A stretch of DNA of 64,000 nt, from contig NZ_JACHJQ010000003.1 of assembly GCF_014203735.1 (NCBI RefSeq), positions 62,001 through 126,000 on the forward strand, read 5' to 3'. This document shows, piece after piece, positions 32,157-40,642 of this stretch. Made by a program: the position numbers and the translations under genes. The stretch comes from Actinophytocola algeriensis (GTDB lineage Bacteria; Actinomycetota; Actinomycetes; Mycobacteriales; Pseudonocardiaceae). Positions within the stretch are counted from its first letter, which is position 1. The number at the start of each line of letters is the position of its first letter. The notes beneath the pieces are model-generated. The model was given only the letters and a program-made list of their open reading frames with translations, ran no database searches and was not told where the DNA came from.

Positions 32157-34334
32157 TCACCGCGTGACCTGCGTTTCGGCCAGGCCGGTCAGCGCGCTCG
32201 GCAGCGCACCCTGGTGCAGGACGCCGAGGCGCTGGGTGGCGCGGGTGAGCGCGACGTACAGCTCGGCCGCGCCGCGCGGGCCGTCGGCGAGGATGCGTTC
32301 CGGGTCGACGACCAGGACGGCGTCGAACTCCAGGCCCTTCGTCTCCGACGCGGTCACCGTGCCCGGCACTCCGGGCGGTCCGATCACGACACTGGTGCCT
32401 TCGCGATCCGCCTCGTCCCGCACGAACTCCTCGATGGCCGCGGGCAGTTCGTCCTCGGTGACCTTCCGCGCCCACGGTGCGACACCGTTCGCGCGGACCG
32501 ACTCCGGCGGCTGGACGTCCGGGGCGAACTCGGCGAGCAGCGCGGCCGCGACGGACATGATCTCCGCCGGGGTGCGGTAGTTCACGGTCAGCGACCGGTA
32601 CACCCAGCGACCCGGCACGTACCGCTCCAGCATCTGACCCCACGAGGTCGCGCCCGCCGGTGACCGCCGCTGGGCCAGGTCCCCGACCACCGTGAACGAC
32701 CGGCCGGGGCAGCGCCGCATCAGCACCCGCCAGTCCATTTCGGACAGTTCCTGCGCCTCGTCGACCACGACGTGCCGGTAGGTCCAGTCCCGGTCCGCGG
32801 CGGCGCGTTCCGCGAGGTCACGCGTGTCGACCTCGACGAACCGGTCAGCCAGGTCCTCGGCGTAGAGGAGGTCCGTGGCGTACAGGTGGTCCTCGTCGTC
32901 CATCGAGTCCGCGCGGCCGATCATGCTGTCGAGCACCCTGGCCGCGTACTCGGCCTGCGCCTTCCGCTCCCGCTCCGCCGTGTCGTCGGCCGGCTTGTCC
33001 GGGCCCAGCAGGTCCACCAGCTCGTCCAGCAGCGGCACGTCCGACACCGTCCAGGCGGCGCCGTCGGCACGCAGCAGCACGGGGTCACCGCCCGCCGCCG
33101 TCAGCCGTTCCGGCGACTCGTACAGCGACGCCAGCAGCGTCTCCGGCGTGAGGACCGGCCAGAGCCGGTCGATGGTCGCGGTGAAGAGCTCGTCCTCCGC
33201 CAGCTCCTTGACCAGCTCCACCCGCAGCTGCTCCCAGGCCTCCTTGTCGTCCCTGGTCAGCCAGCCGCGACCGATCCGGCCGAGCGCCCGTTCGGTGAGC
33301 ACGTACGTGATGATCTCGGTGAACGTCGCCCGCGCCTCGTTGTGCGGCAGCCCGCTCGTCCGCGCCTCGTCACGAGCCCACTCCGCGGTCGCGGCGTCGA
33401 TCCGCAGCGGCGCCTCCCGCAGCCCGATCTCCACCGGCTGCTCCGGCAACAGCTGCCGGTCGGCGATCGCCGCCTTGAGGATGTCCAGCATCTTCAGCGA
33501 CCCCTTGAGCCGCGCGGCTTCCTCACCGTCCTCGGCGGTCGCGCGCAGGCCGGGCACGAGCTCCCCGGGTGTCATGAACACGACGTCGGACTCACCCAGC
33601 GACGGCAACACCCGGCTGATGTGGTTGATGAACGCCGGGTTCGGCCCGACCACGAGCACGCCGTGCCGTTCCATCCGCTCACGCTGCGTGTACAGCAGAT
33701 ACGCGACGCGGTGCAGCGCCACGACGGTCTTCCCGGTGCCGGGACCGCCCTCGATCACGAGCACCCCGGGGTGCTCGAGCCGGATGATCTCGTCCTGCTC
33801 GGACTGGATCGTCGCGACGATGTCCCGCATCCCCTCGCCGCGGGGCGCGTTGACGGCCGCCAGCAGCGCCGTGTCCCCGTGCACGTCGTCACTGGGCCGC
33901 CCGAACACCTCGTCGGTGAACTCGACCACCCGGCGCCCGCGGGTCAGGAACTGCCGCCGCCTGCGCATGCCCTCCGGGGTGGCCCCGGTGGCGGTGTAGA
34001 ACGGCCGCGCGGCAGGCGCCCGCCAGTCGAGCAGAACGGGTTCGAAGTCGTTCTCCTCGTCGAAAAGCCCGATGCGCCCGACGTAGGAATGCTCCCCCGA
34101 AATGGCGTCCAGCCGCCCGAAACACAACCCGTGGTCCGCGACGTCCAGCCGCCGCACCTCCCGCGCCGTCGACCGGACCTTGTCGTCCCGGTCCATCGGC
34201 GTGCCGCCGTCGTACCGCAAGGCGGCCTTGAACTGGTCTTTCGCCCGTATCCGCTCGGCGTCGAGCCGCTCGTAGAGCCCGGCCACGTAGCTCTGCTCGG
34301 ACCGCAGTTCCTCTTCGTACCCCTGACTTGACAC
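32157..34334 (-). CDS. HelD/HelR-like RNA polymerase-associated helicase
   Basis: 725 residues, the size of actinobacterial HelD/HelR. An N-terminal coiled coil (about 8-40), YVGRIGLFDE, Walker A EGGPGTGKTVVALHRVAYLL (about 205-225), a long insertion, DEAQELSEMDWRVLMRRC (Walker B, about 530), QRRSPAGATSWGQML, and VALTRATQRLGVL at the end. These SF1-like ATPases remove RNA polymerase from DNA and the HelR branch can displace rifamycin. GTG at 34334 follows GAGGGGCC. HelD versus HelR is not settled from sequence alone. Confidence 0.82.
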   Translation of the reverse strand: MSSQGYEEELRSEQSYVAGLYERLDAERIRAKDQFKAALRYDGGTPMDRDDKVRSTAREVRRLDVADHGLCFGRLDAISGEHSYVGRIGLFDEENDFEPVLLDWRAPAARPFYTATGATPEGMRRRRQFLTRGRRVVEFTDEVFGRPSDDVHGDTALLAAVNAPRGEGMRDIVATIQSEQDEIIRLEHPGVLVIEGGPGTGKTVVALHRVAYLLYTQRERMERHGVLVVGPNPAFINHISRVLPSLGESDVVFMTPGELVPGLRATAEDGEEAARLKGSLKMLDILKAAIADRQLLPEQPVEIGLREAPLRIDAATAEWARDEARTSGLPHNEARATFTEIITYVLTERALGRIGRGWLTRDDKEAWEQLRVELVKELAEDELFTATIDRLWPVLTPETLLASLYESPERLTAAGGDPVLLRADGAAWTVSDVPLLDELVDLLGPDKPADDTAERERKAQAEYAARVLDSMIGRADSMDDEDHLYATDLLYAEDLADRFVEVDTRDLAERAAADRDWTYRHVVVDEAQELSEMDWRVLMRRCPGRSFTVVGDLAQRRSPAGATSWGQMLERYVPGRWVYRSLTVNYRTPAEIMSVAAALLAEFAPDVQPPESVRANGVAPWARKVTEDELPAAIEEFVRDEADREGTSVVIGPPGVPGTVTASETKGLEFDAVLVVDPERILADGPRGAAELYVALTRATQRLGVLHQGALPSALTGLAETQVTR

Positions 34335-34543
34335 AGGCCCCTCACAGCGTTTAATCTGATTCCAGGTTCGGTGAGTTCTTCGTTGGTTTCTGAAGAGCAC
34401 GCCGATTTTTTATTGTCCACCGGCTGTCAAGTCAGCACGCTTTCGAGCGCTGTTCCGGTGGGCTGTCTACCTCGTCTCGTCCCCTTGGTGGTCCCCGCGA
34501 ACGGGACCTACCTTCGATGGACAGGACACCCGAGGAGGCAGCG

Positions 34544-34813
34544 ATGTTCCCTGCTGAGGCACGTGCGTGGGCCGCGGAGAAGGTCGGCCAACCGATCATC
34601 GACTTCGACGAGCAGGGCCGCCGTTTCGCGGTGGACGCGCCGCCGGTGATGTCGGTGCGGCGCGAGTGGTGCGACCGCCACTACGGGCTGTCGGACATGT
34701 GGCAGGCGGACGGCACGGTGTGGCTCGACTCGGCGGGCGAGCACCGGTACGAGAAGGTCAGGGAACTGCCCGACGGCGTCACCGCGTACCAGCGGATCGG
34801 CCGTCGGGCGTGA
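34544..34813 (+). CDS. Small conserved-looking protein of unknown function
   Basis: 89 residues: KVGQPIIDFDEQGRRFAVDA, WCDRHYGLSDMWQADGTVWL. No signal peptide, no membrane helix, alternating strand-like pattern. GAGGAGG ribosome-binding site 7 bases upstream. Divergent from the helicase and convergent with the sugar dehydrogenase. I do not recognise the family. Confidence 0.65.
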   Translation: MFPAEARAWAAEKVGQPIIDFDEQGRRFAVDAPPVMSVRREWCDRHYGLSDMWQADGTVWLDSAGEHRYEKVRELPDGVTAYQRIGRRA

Positions 34814-34822
34814 GTACCACCG

Positions 34823-36049
34823 TCAGCGGTTCGCAGGCTGGACCCGCTCGAACCGCACCTTGCTCAGCCATCCCGGGAGGTCGCTGAGCACGTACAGCTC
34901 GCCGCGCGCGTCGGTGCCGATCGCGGTCGGCTGGGTGGGGAACCTGCCGATCGTGGCGGTCTCGTAGCCGCCGCGGGGCTTGGGCCGCACGGCGAACGCG
35001 AGGGTCGAGCAGTAGTCGCTCGCGATGTAGGTCCCCCACGCCTCCGGGGTCACGGACCCCCGGTACACCACGCCGCCGGTCACCGAGCAGTTCTCCGTGA
35101 GGAAATGTTCGTACTCGAAGACCGGGTCGGTGTACCGCATGCCCGCCCGGCATTGCTGCTGGTCGAACACCGGGGTGCCCTCCCGGCACGACCAGCCGAG
35201 GTTCGCCCCGCCCTGCCACGGGCGGATGTGGTTGACCTCCTCGACCAGGCCCTGGCCGACGTCACCGATCCACAGCGAGCCGTCCACCGGGTCGACGGAG
35301 AACCGCCACGGGTTGCGCAGCCCGTAGAGCCAGATCTCCGGCCGCGCACCCGCCACGCCGACGAACGGGTTGCCACTGGGCACGCAGTACGGCTGCGTCC
35401 CGCAGGTGCGGTTGACGTCGATCCGCACGATCTTGCCGAGCAGGGTGCCGAGGTCCTGGCCGGCCTTGAACGGGTCGTTCGCGTGGCCGCCGTCGCCGAG
35501 GGACCAGTAGAGGTAGCCGTCGCGGCCGAACGCCACCTGTCCGCCGTTGTGGTTGCCGTAGTCGGCGTGTGCCTGGGTGAGCAGCACCTGCTCCCGCTCA
35601 GGAGCGCCGATGGGCACGCGCGCCAGGGTCAGCGCGCCGGCAGGCAGGCTCGTGTAGGCCACGTAGAGAATCCCGGTCCGCCTGAAGTTCGGCGCAGGCG
35701 TGATGCCGAGGAGGCCGCGCTCGTTGTTCGACGTGTCGATCCGGTCGGTCAGGTCGAGCACCGGCTCGGCCGCCAGCCCGGTGTCGGGGTGGTAGGCGCG
35801 GACGGTGCCGTTCTTCTCCGCGATCAGCATCCGGCCGTCCGGCAGCCCGGTGATCGCGATCGGCCGCCGTAGGCCGGACGCCACCTGTTCGGTGACCACG
35901 GTCAACTCGGTGAGCGGCACCGAGCGGGCATGGGGAGCGCCCGCTGCGGGGGTCCCGCCCGCCATCACCGATGGCAGCAAGAGTGCGGACAGGGCCAGAA
36001 CGAGCAGGCCGGCCAACATGGTGACCGGACGCCAACGCCGTCGCGACAT
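34823..36049 (-). CDS. Secreted PQQ-dependent sugar dehydrogenase
   Basis: 408 residues. Signal peptide or N-terminal anchor at about 8-32. A six-bladed propeller of the soluble glucose/sorbosone dehydrogenase family: LPDGRMLIAEKNGTVRAY, NERGLLGITPAPNF, HNGGQVAFGRDGYLYWSLGD, GLRNPWRFSVDPVDGSLWIG, GANLGWSCREG. These oxidise aldoses outside the membrane. Two CebR-type operators upstream suggest control by cellobiose-type sugars. Confidence 0.87.
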   Translation of the reverse strand: MSRRRWRPVTMLAGLLVLALSALLLPSVMAGGTPAAGAPHARSVPLTELTVVTEQVASGLRRPIAITGLPDGRMLIAEKNGTVRAYHPDTGLAAEPVLDLTDRIDTSNNERGLLGITPAPNFRRTGILYVAYTSLPAGALTLARVPIGAPEREQVLLTQAHADYGNHNGGQVAFGRDGYLYWSLGDGGHANDPFKAGQDLGTLLGKIVRIDVNRTCGTQPYCVPSGNPFVGVAGARPEIWLYGLRNPWRFSVDPVDGSLWIGDVGQGLVEEVNHIRPWQGGANLGWSCREGTPVFDQQQCRAGMRYTDPVFEYEHFLTENCSVTGGVVYRGSVTPEAWGTYIASDYCSTLAFAVRPKPRGGYETATIGRFPTQPTAIGTDARGELYVLSDLPGWLSKVRFERVQPANR

Positions 36050-36084
36050 GTTTTCGACTCCTCGGGGCAGGGCGGGAGACGATC

Positions 36085-36098
36085 TGGGAGCGCTCCCA
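36085..36098. promoter_or_regulatory. CebR/LacI-type operator 1
   Basis: TGGGAGCGCTCCCA, identical to the 14-bp operator known for CebR, the LacI-family cellobiose/cellotriose-responsive repressor of Streptomyces. Located 36 bases upstream of the sugar-dehydrogenase start, within its likely promoter. Confidence 0.85.
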
Positions 36099-36198
36099 AC
36101 CGTAGCGCGAGTTTCCGCCAACATCCAGCCTTCGAAGGACAGAGATCGAGTATTTGTTGACAAACCGACAAGAACCCGACCACGTTCGACACCAGAGC

Positions 36199-36212
36199 TG
36201 GGAGCGCTCCCA
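36199..36212. promoter_or_regulatory. CebR/LacI-type operator 2
   Basis: A second exact TGGGAGCGCTCCCA, 114 bases upstream of the first (start to start). Paired sites at this spacing could support looping by a LacI-family repressor. Confidence 0.8.
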
Positions 36213-36272
36213 TGCATGGGGAGCGCCCCGTCTGCCGTCGTCACTTCACGACCCCACCCGGCCGTCCAGCGC

Positions 36273-37106
36273 TTACGGCCGCTGCCCGACGGCGTCCACG
36301 ATCGCGTGCACGAAGACAGCGGTGTCCTCGGTCCCCAGGAAGACATGGGTCTCCTGGTCGAAGACCAGGGTCACCTCGTTCTGGTCGGCGGGCTGTGCCC
36401 AGGTGAGGCCGACCCCGTGCCGTCCGGCACCATCGGTGGCGTCCTCGACGATCTCCAGACCGGGGAAGTCAGCCATGACCTCGAACAACGCGGCCATCGC
36501 CTGGGGCGACACATAGGTCTCCTGGATCGCGAAGTGGAGCAGGATGTCGAAGTCGTTCGGCGTGCCCTCCAGGTACGCACGCATCCCGGCGGTATCGGTC
36601 GGCAGGCGGCGGTAGGCGGGCCACACGTCGCAGGGCTCGGTCATGCCCATGTCCACGTCGCCGCGCATGACCCGCCGGCGACCGTCCTTGCAGCCGGGCA
36701 GCGGGGTGTCCTCGCCCTGTGCCCGGATCATCCCGTCGTGCTCACCGTCGGCCGAGAGCCAGGCTTCGCGTGCACCGTCGGTCGTTTCGCCGCGGGTATA
36801 GACGAACTGGTCGGGCCGAGGAGGAGTGGCGGGTAGTTCGCGGACGACGTCGGCGGCCCGGTGGAGGAACTCCACGGCATCGGCCTCGGGCGGCGCGACC
36901 CCGAAACCACCGAACGCGACGACTCCCGTGATGGCGGCGGCGAGCCCGACGACGGTGGCACCAGAGAGGATCAGCCTTTTCCTGCTCTTCCTCGGTTGCT
37001 CGGCTGTCAGGGCGGCCATCAGCCGCTGCCGGGCCGGGGCGAGGTCGGTCGCCGTCGGCAGCGGGGTCTGGTCGACCACGTTCCCGAGCAGGGTCATCTC
37101 ATCCAC
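36273..37106 (-). CDS. CU044_5270-type membrane protein, sigma-factor partner
   Basis: 277 residues. Short cytoplasmic N-terminus with LAPARQRLMAALTAE, one transmembrane helix at about 48-70, then a large exterior domain (QFVYTRGETTDGAREAWLSA and GTPNDFDILLHFAIQETYVS). Such proteins follow ECF sigma genes in actinobacteria and are thought to sense or restrain them. GTG at 37106 overlaps the sigma-factor gene by 8 bases. Confidence 0.75.
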   Translation of the reverse strand: MDEMTLLGNVVDQTPLPTATDLAPARQRLMAALTAEQPRKSRKRLILSGATVVGLAAAITGVVAFGGFGVAPPEADAVEFLHRAADVVRELPATPPRPDQFVYTRGETTDGAREAWLSADGEHDGMIRAQGEDTPLPGCKDGRRRVMRGDVDMGMTEPCDVWPAYRRLPTDTAGMRAYLEGTPNDFDILLHFAIQETYVSPQAMAALFEVMADFPGLEIVEDATDGAGRHGVGLTWAQPADQNEVTLVFDQETHVFLGTEDTAVFVHAIVDAVGQRP

Positions 37107-37668
37107 GGTTGACGGACTCCTTTGCGGTGAGCGCGGCGCGGGTCTGCCTGCGAGCGCGATTGAGACGAGAGCGGACGGTGCCGACGGGGATGTCGAGAGC
37201 CTGCGCGACCTCGTCGTAGGTGAGGCCCTCCCAGGCGACGAGGAGCAGGACGTCGCGGTCACCGCTCGACAGTTCCACGAGCGCCGCACCCAGCAACTGG
37301 TTCATCGCCGCGGCTGTCACCTGCTCGGCGACCCGATCGGCGTGCCCATCGGCGTCCGGCTCGGGCACGATCGCGGCGCGCAGCCGGTACTCCCGCCCAT
37401 CCTCCCGCTGCCGGCGCCGCACCAGATTCGTGGCGATGCCGTACAGCCAGGGCCGAGCGTCCGGCCGGTCGAGGTCGTACTTCCCTCTGATGCCGAACGC
37501 CACCAGGAAGGTCTCCGCAACCAGGTCGTCGGCAACCTGCCGCCCCACCCGGTGTGCCAGGTAGCGCATGATGTGGGGGGCATGCCGATCAAAGATCGCC
37601 GCGAACCGCTCGGGCTCCCGCAGCGACCGCCTGATGATCGCCGCGTCGTCCTCGTCGGGTGGGGGCAT
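37099..37668 (-). CDS. ECF RNA polymerase sigma factor
   Basis: 189 residues. Region 2 at about 20-90 (FAAIFDRHAPHIMRYLAHRV, DDLVAETFLVAF, WLYGIATNLVRRRQRE) and region 4 at about 125-180 (LSSGDRDVLLLVAWEGLTYD, EVAQALDIPVGTVRSRLNRA). ATG at 37668 is preceded by GAAGAGGAG. Translationally coupled to its membrane partner downstream. Confidence 0.9.
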   Translation of the reverse strand: MPPPDEDDAAIIRRSLREPERFAAIFDRHAPHIMRYLAHRVGRQVADDLVAETFLVAFGIRGKYDLDRPDARPWLYGIATNLVRRRQREDGREYRLRAAIVPEPDADGHADRVAEQVTAAAMNQLLGAALVELSSGDRDVLLLVAWEGLTYDEVAQALDIPVGTVRSRLNRARRQTRAALTAKESVNRG

Positions 37669-37734
37669 GAGCTCCTCTTCCGCAGGCAGCAGGGTCACCC
37701 GCTATTCGCGACCGACAGGAAACGAGTTCACACG

Positions 37735-37935
37735 GCATCCGATGTTCGATGTGGCAATTTCAGAAATGAACCGGTCCTCGTTCAAGAACAGGACGCCGTC
37801 GAATCCCTCACGCTGAACCGTGCGCCTGCACCGGAGTGCGCCGAACAGGCCTATGTGCCTCATCGCGGCCATCTCCCGCCGGGTCGGCGTGGCCGCGATC
37901 CGCCACGGTGACGGGCGGCGCTGCGGCGAACGGTG
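37735..37935 (-). pseudogene. Fragment of a class IV aminotransferase gene
   Basis: On the minus strand a short frame reads TPTRREMAAMRHIGLFGALR then REGFDGVLFLNEDRFISEIA and TSNIG, matching the core of actinobacterial class IV (branched-chain/ADC-lyase-like) aminotransferases (GFDDVLF..ISEGATWNIGF). Nothing before or after continues the domain, so it is a decayed internal piece. It occupies part of the 37669-38200 interval, where I see no intact gene. Confidence 0.5.
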
Positions 37936-38164
37936 CTGCGCCTCGACTGGCCCGCTGACGGTCCTCCCGTCGCGGAGCCGCGACTCGTGCCGCTTCACAC
38001 CGACCGCAGCGGTTCCTGCTCAGGGCGAGGCCCAGAGCCGGGCCAGGATCGTCCGCCGGGCCACCGAGCGGCTCGGCGTCGTAGGCCCAGGAGCGCCGGC
38101 GGTAGCTGACCCAGTTCGCCCCGGACTCTTCGCAGAACCCGACTCACCACTGAATTATAGCGTT

Positions 38165-38178
38165 GACTTATATAAGTC
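38165..38178. promoter_or_regulatory. ArsR operator candidate
   Basis: GACTTATATAAGTC, a perfect 14-bp AT-rich palindrome 22 bases before the GTG of the ArsR gene; it overlaps the likely promoter (TTGACT at its left edge). Probable autoregulatory site. Confidence 0.65.
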
Positions 38179-38200
38179 TAAGCCGGTACGTTCTCTCGTC

Positions 38201-38608
38201 GTGCACGCGTTTGACGTTCTCGGCGACCCCGTGCGCCGACGCATTCTGGAACTGCTGGCCGACGGCGAGCAGGCCTCCGGGGCGGTCACGGACGTCATTC
38301 GGGCCGAGTTCGGAATCTCCCAGCCCGCTGTCTCCCAGCATCTGCGCGTGCTGCGCGACAGCGGGTTCGCGTCGGTCCGGGCCGAGGGCACCCACCGGTT
38401 CTACGCAGTTGAGCCCGCGCCGCTGCGCGAGGTCGACGCGTGGCTGGACCGGTTCCGCCGGTTTTGGGAACAACGCCTCGACGCCCTCGGCACCGAGCTG
38501 GCCCGAGGCCGACGTGCACGCCGGATCCGGGCCGGTGGGGCGCTCGCCCCACCGGCCGGGTTCAGCACCGATCCGGGCAGGACCGATCCACCCACCGAGA
38601 GGACATGA
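38201..38608 (+). CDS. ArsR-family transcriptional regulator
   Basis: 135 residues. Winged helix at about 5-75 (FDVLGDPVRRRILELLADGE, FGISQPAVSQHLRVLRDSGF, AEGTHRFYAVEP), then WLDRFRRFWEQRLDALG, the usual tail of ArsR proteins paired with SRPBCC genes. GTG at 38201 has no clear ribosome-binding site, so it may be leaderless. The SRPBCC gene follows after one base. Confidence 0.88.
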   Translation: MHAFDVLGDPVRRRILELLADGEQASGAVTDVIRAEFGISQPAVSQHLRVLRDSGFASVRAEGTHRFYAVEPAPLREVDAWLDRFRRFWEQRLDALGTELARGRRARRIRAGGALAPPAGFSTDPGRTDPPTERT

Positions 38609-38609
38609 C

Positions 38610-39272
38610 ATGAAGGACGTACTGGACGAGCTGGCCGCCGTGCACCGGGTGATGGGCGAGGGCAGCGTTCCAGCCGGCGAGGCGTACACGGTGGAGCTCC
38701 GGCGCCGATACGACGCGGAGATCGAAGACGTCTGGGACGCCATCACCAGCGCCGAGCGGCTGCGCCGCTGGTTGAAGCCGGTCACCGGGGATCTCCGGCC
38801 GGGCGGGAAGTTCGAATTGGAGGGTGGTGAGCACGGCGAGATCCTCCGGTGCGAGCGACCGCGGCGGCTGAAGGTGTCCTGGCTTTACGGCCCGGATGCC
38901 GACGCCTGGCCCGGCACGAGCGAGGTCGAGGTGCGCCTGACCCAGGGTGCGACCGGCGACACCGAGTTCGCGCTGATCCACGCGGCGGTCGTCGGCGAGC
39001 CCTCCTTCCCGACGTACGGTCCCGGCGCCGGCGGTGTCGGCTGGGACTGGGGTCTGCTCGCGTTGACCCGGTTCCTGGCCGGCGACGAGATCGTGGACCT
39101 GGCCGAGTTCGAGAAGTCGCCCGAGGGGCGCGAGTTCAGCCGGCGCAGCGCCGCAGCGTGGGGCCAGGCTCATCTCGCCGCCGGTGGCCCCCCGGAACAG
39201 GTCGCGGCCGCGGTCGAGGCCACGACGAAGTTCTACGCGCCGGACTTGGCGGATCGAGGTGATGTTCGGTGA
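38610..39272 (+). CDS. SRPBCC/AHSA1-domain protein
   Basis: 220 residues. The AHSA1/START-like domain covers about 25-150 (YTVELRRRYDAEIEDVWDAI, RLRRWLKPVTGDLRPGGKFE, PRRLKVSWLYG). Such proteins hold hydrophobic ligands and are commonly paired with an ArsR regulator, as here. Ligand unknown. Confidence 0.85.
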   Translation: MKDVLDELAAVHRVMGEGSVPAGEAYTVELRRRYDAEIEDVWDAITSAERLRRWLKPVTGDLRPGGKFELEGGEHGEILRCERPRRLKVSWLYGPDADAWPGTSEVEVRLTQGATGDTEFALIHAAVVGEPSFPTYGPGAGGVGWDWGLLALTRFLAGDEIVDLAEFEKSPEGREFSRRSAAAWGQAHLAAGGPPEQVAAAVEATTKFYAPDLADRGDVR

Positions 39273-39312
39273 ATCCCCTGGCGACGAACAGGACGCCGAG
39301 GGCGTGGCACCG

Positions 39313-39575
39313 TCAATCTGAGTGGGCTGGTTTGCCGATCCGTGGCTTCTGCCCCTTCCGGTAGGACTCGTCCTCGACGACGAGTTCGTAGGCGACCGAT
39401 TACAGCCGGTCCATCGCCGACTGTGCCAGCAGCGGATCGGCCATCATGGTCAGAATCTCGAGCGGTTCCCCGGCGGCTGGCGATGATCGTGGAGGACTTG
39501 CGGTGTCGCCCGACAATCAACTCATAGAAGTCGTTGGTCTCGGTGGCTTCAAGTCGGTGCAGCGCCACGCCCTCT
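39313..39575 (-). pseudogene. istB: Decayed IS21-family istB (transposition helper) fragment
   Basis: Minus-strand pieces match the C-terminal third of IstB ATPases: THFYEL-like ETNDFYELIVGRHRKSSTII, then, after a frameshift, LTMMADPLLAQSAMDRL, an in-frame TAA, and YELVVEDESYRKGQKP before the true stop at 39313. The order is that of IstB, but the reading frame is broken at least twice and the ATPase part is missing. No istA or inverted ends found; 39576-39791 holds nothing else I can support. Confidence 0.7.
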
Positions 39576-39791
39576 GGTGAACTCGGACCTCGGCGAGCGC
39601 GGAACGCTGCTGCGCCGCACCGCAATGACGTCAACTCGTCGACTGCGCCGGTTCTTCGAGGCCAGCGAGAATCGCGAAGTACTCACCGGCCTGTTCGCTG
39701 GCAGGCGCGCAAGCAAGGGCTCAAATGAGACCCTCACGAACCGCGGGACGGTTCACTTGTTCTGGTAACCCACGTTTGCCTGGTCACAGCT

Positions 39792-39846
39792 GCGGAGGCG
39801 GAGGGATTTGAACCCCCGGTCCCGTGAAGGACTCCTGTTTCCAAGA
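39792..39846. repeat. attL-like copy of tRNA-Ser 3' half
   Basis: Matches 42505-42559 over 55 bases with one mismatch (at 39841), 49 of them uninterrupted. It reproduces the tRNA-Ser(TGA) from its 3' end to the anticodon loop, the usual mark of an element integrated by a tyrosine recombinase. Confidence 0.85.
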
Positions 39847-40065
39847 TCCACGCAACCCCGGTCAGAGGTGTCCGGATAGGTACGAATCCGCAGGTCAGAA
39901 GGTTCTAACGGTCTCTGCCGAACCGGTCTGAACAAGGCTGAATGAGACCCCGATTGAGACCCTCTCGTCGGAGGTGGGCGCGGCGCGGGCCATCGAGGTT
40001 CGTCAAACCCATGACAACAACTGGACAGCCGTTAACGAGACAGCATGGCGTGGCGAGTCACCAGC

Positions 40066-40464
40066 ATGAAGCGCGCACTGCTGGCCGCTGTTCTCCTCGC
40101 CACACTGACCGCGTGCGGTGACAACGAATCCGGCACCAGCCCGAGCACACCCGAATCCACCACGACGACCACGCCAGCGCCCACGACCACCACAACGACG
40201 ACAACCACCACACCACCACCCTCGCCGCCGACCGAACCCGTCGTGCCCGTCCAGCCGCCAGCACCCAAACCGCCACCGGTCCAACCCCCGCCTGTCGAAC
40301 CGCCTCCCCCTGCCGAGCCGCCACCAGCGGAACCCGCCGACGCCTACTACAAGAACTGCGACGCGGCCCGAGCGGCAGGCGCCGCCCCTCTCCACCGCGG
40401 AGAGCCCGGCTACCGCGCCGGCCTGGACCGAGACGGCGATGGCACTGCCTGCGAAGCGACATAA
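40066..40464 (+). CDS. Lipoprotein with Excalibur calcium-binding domain
   Basis: 132 residues. Lipobox LTAC at about 16-19 after a short signal; a long Thr- then Pro-rich linker (about 30-90); and a C-terminal Excalibur domain (YYKNCDAARAAGAAPLHRGE, ending DRDGDGTACE), whose DxDxDG loop binds calcium and whose two cysteines pair. Surface-anchored; role unknown. An ATG seven codons upstream is an alternative start. Confidence 0.82.
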   Translation: MKRALLAAVLLATLTACGDNESGTSPSTPESTTTTTPAPTTTTTTTTTTPPPSPPTEPVVPVQPPAPKPPPVQPPPVEPPPPAEPPPAEPADAYYKNCDAARAAGAAPLHRGEPGYRAGLDRDGDGTACEAT

Positions 40465-40495
40465 GGGACAAGGTCATGAAGGCTGAAACCAGGGC

Positions 40496-40606
40496 ATGAG
40501 CGAAGTGCGCTTCTGGCTGACCCGGTTGGGCTACTGGGTTAGAGGTCTGCTCGTGGCCACACTGGCGCTGATCGCCCTGATGTGGCTCTCAACCAGGGCG
40601 GCGTGA
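40496..40606 (+). CDS. Possible 36-residue single-helix membrane protein
   Basis: ATG to TGA encodes 36 residues: a basic start (MSEVRFWLTRLGYWVRG) then a hydrophobic helix (LLVATLALIALMWL). It sits 31 bases after the lipoprotein stop. AGGTCATGAAGG upstream is a poor ribosome-binding match. Coding status uncertain. Confidence 0.4.
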   Translation: MSEVRFWLTRLGYWVRGLLVATLALIALMWLSTRAA

Positions 40607-40642
40607 ACGACGTAGACGTCGACTCGGGTTGGTACGACACGC

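Noticed and set aside
34318-34340. Possible rifamycin-associated element at the helicase start (GGGGCCTGTGTCAAG)
   Set aside because: It matches the known consensus only in part, breaks at its right half and overlaps the start codon, so it is probably chance.
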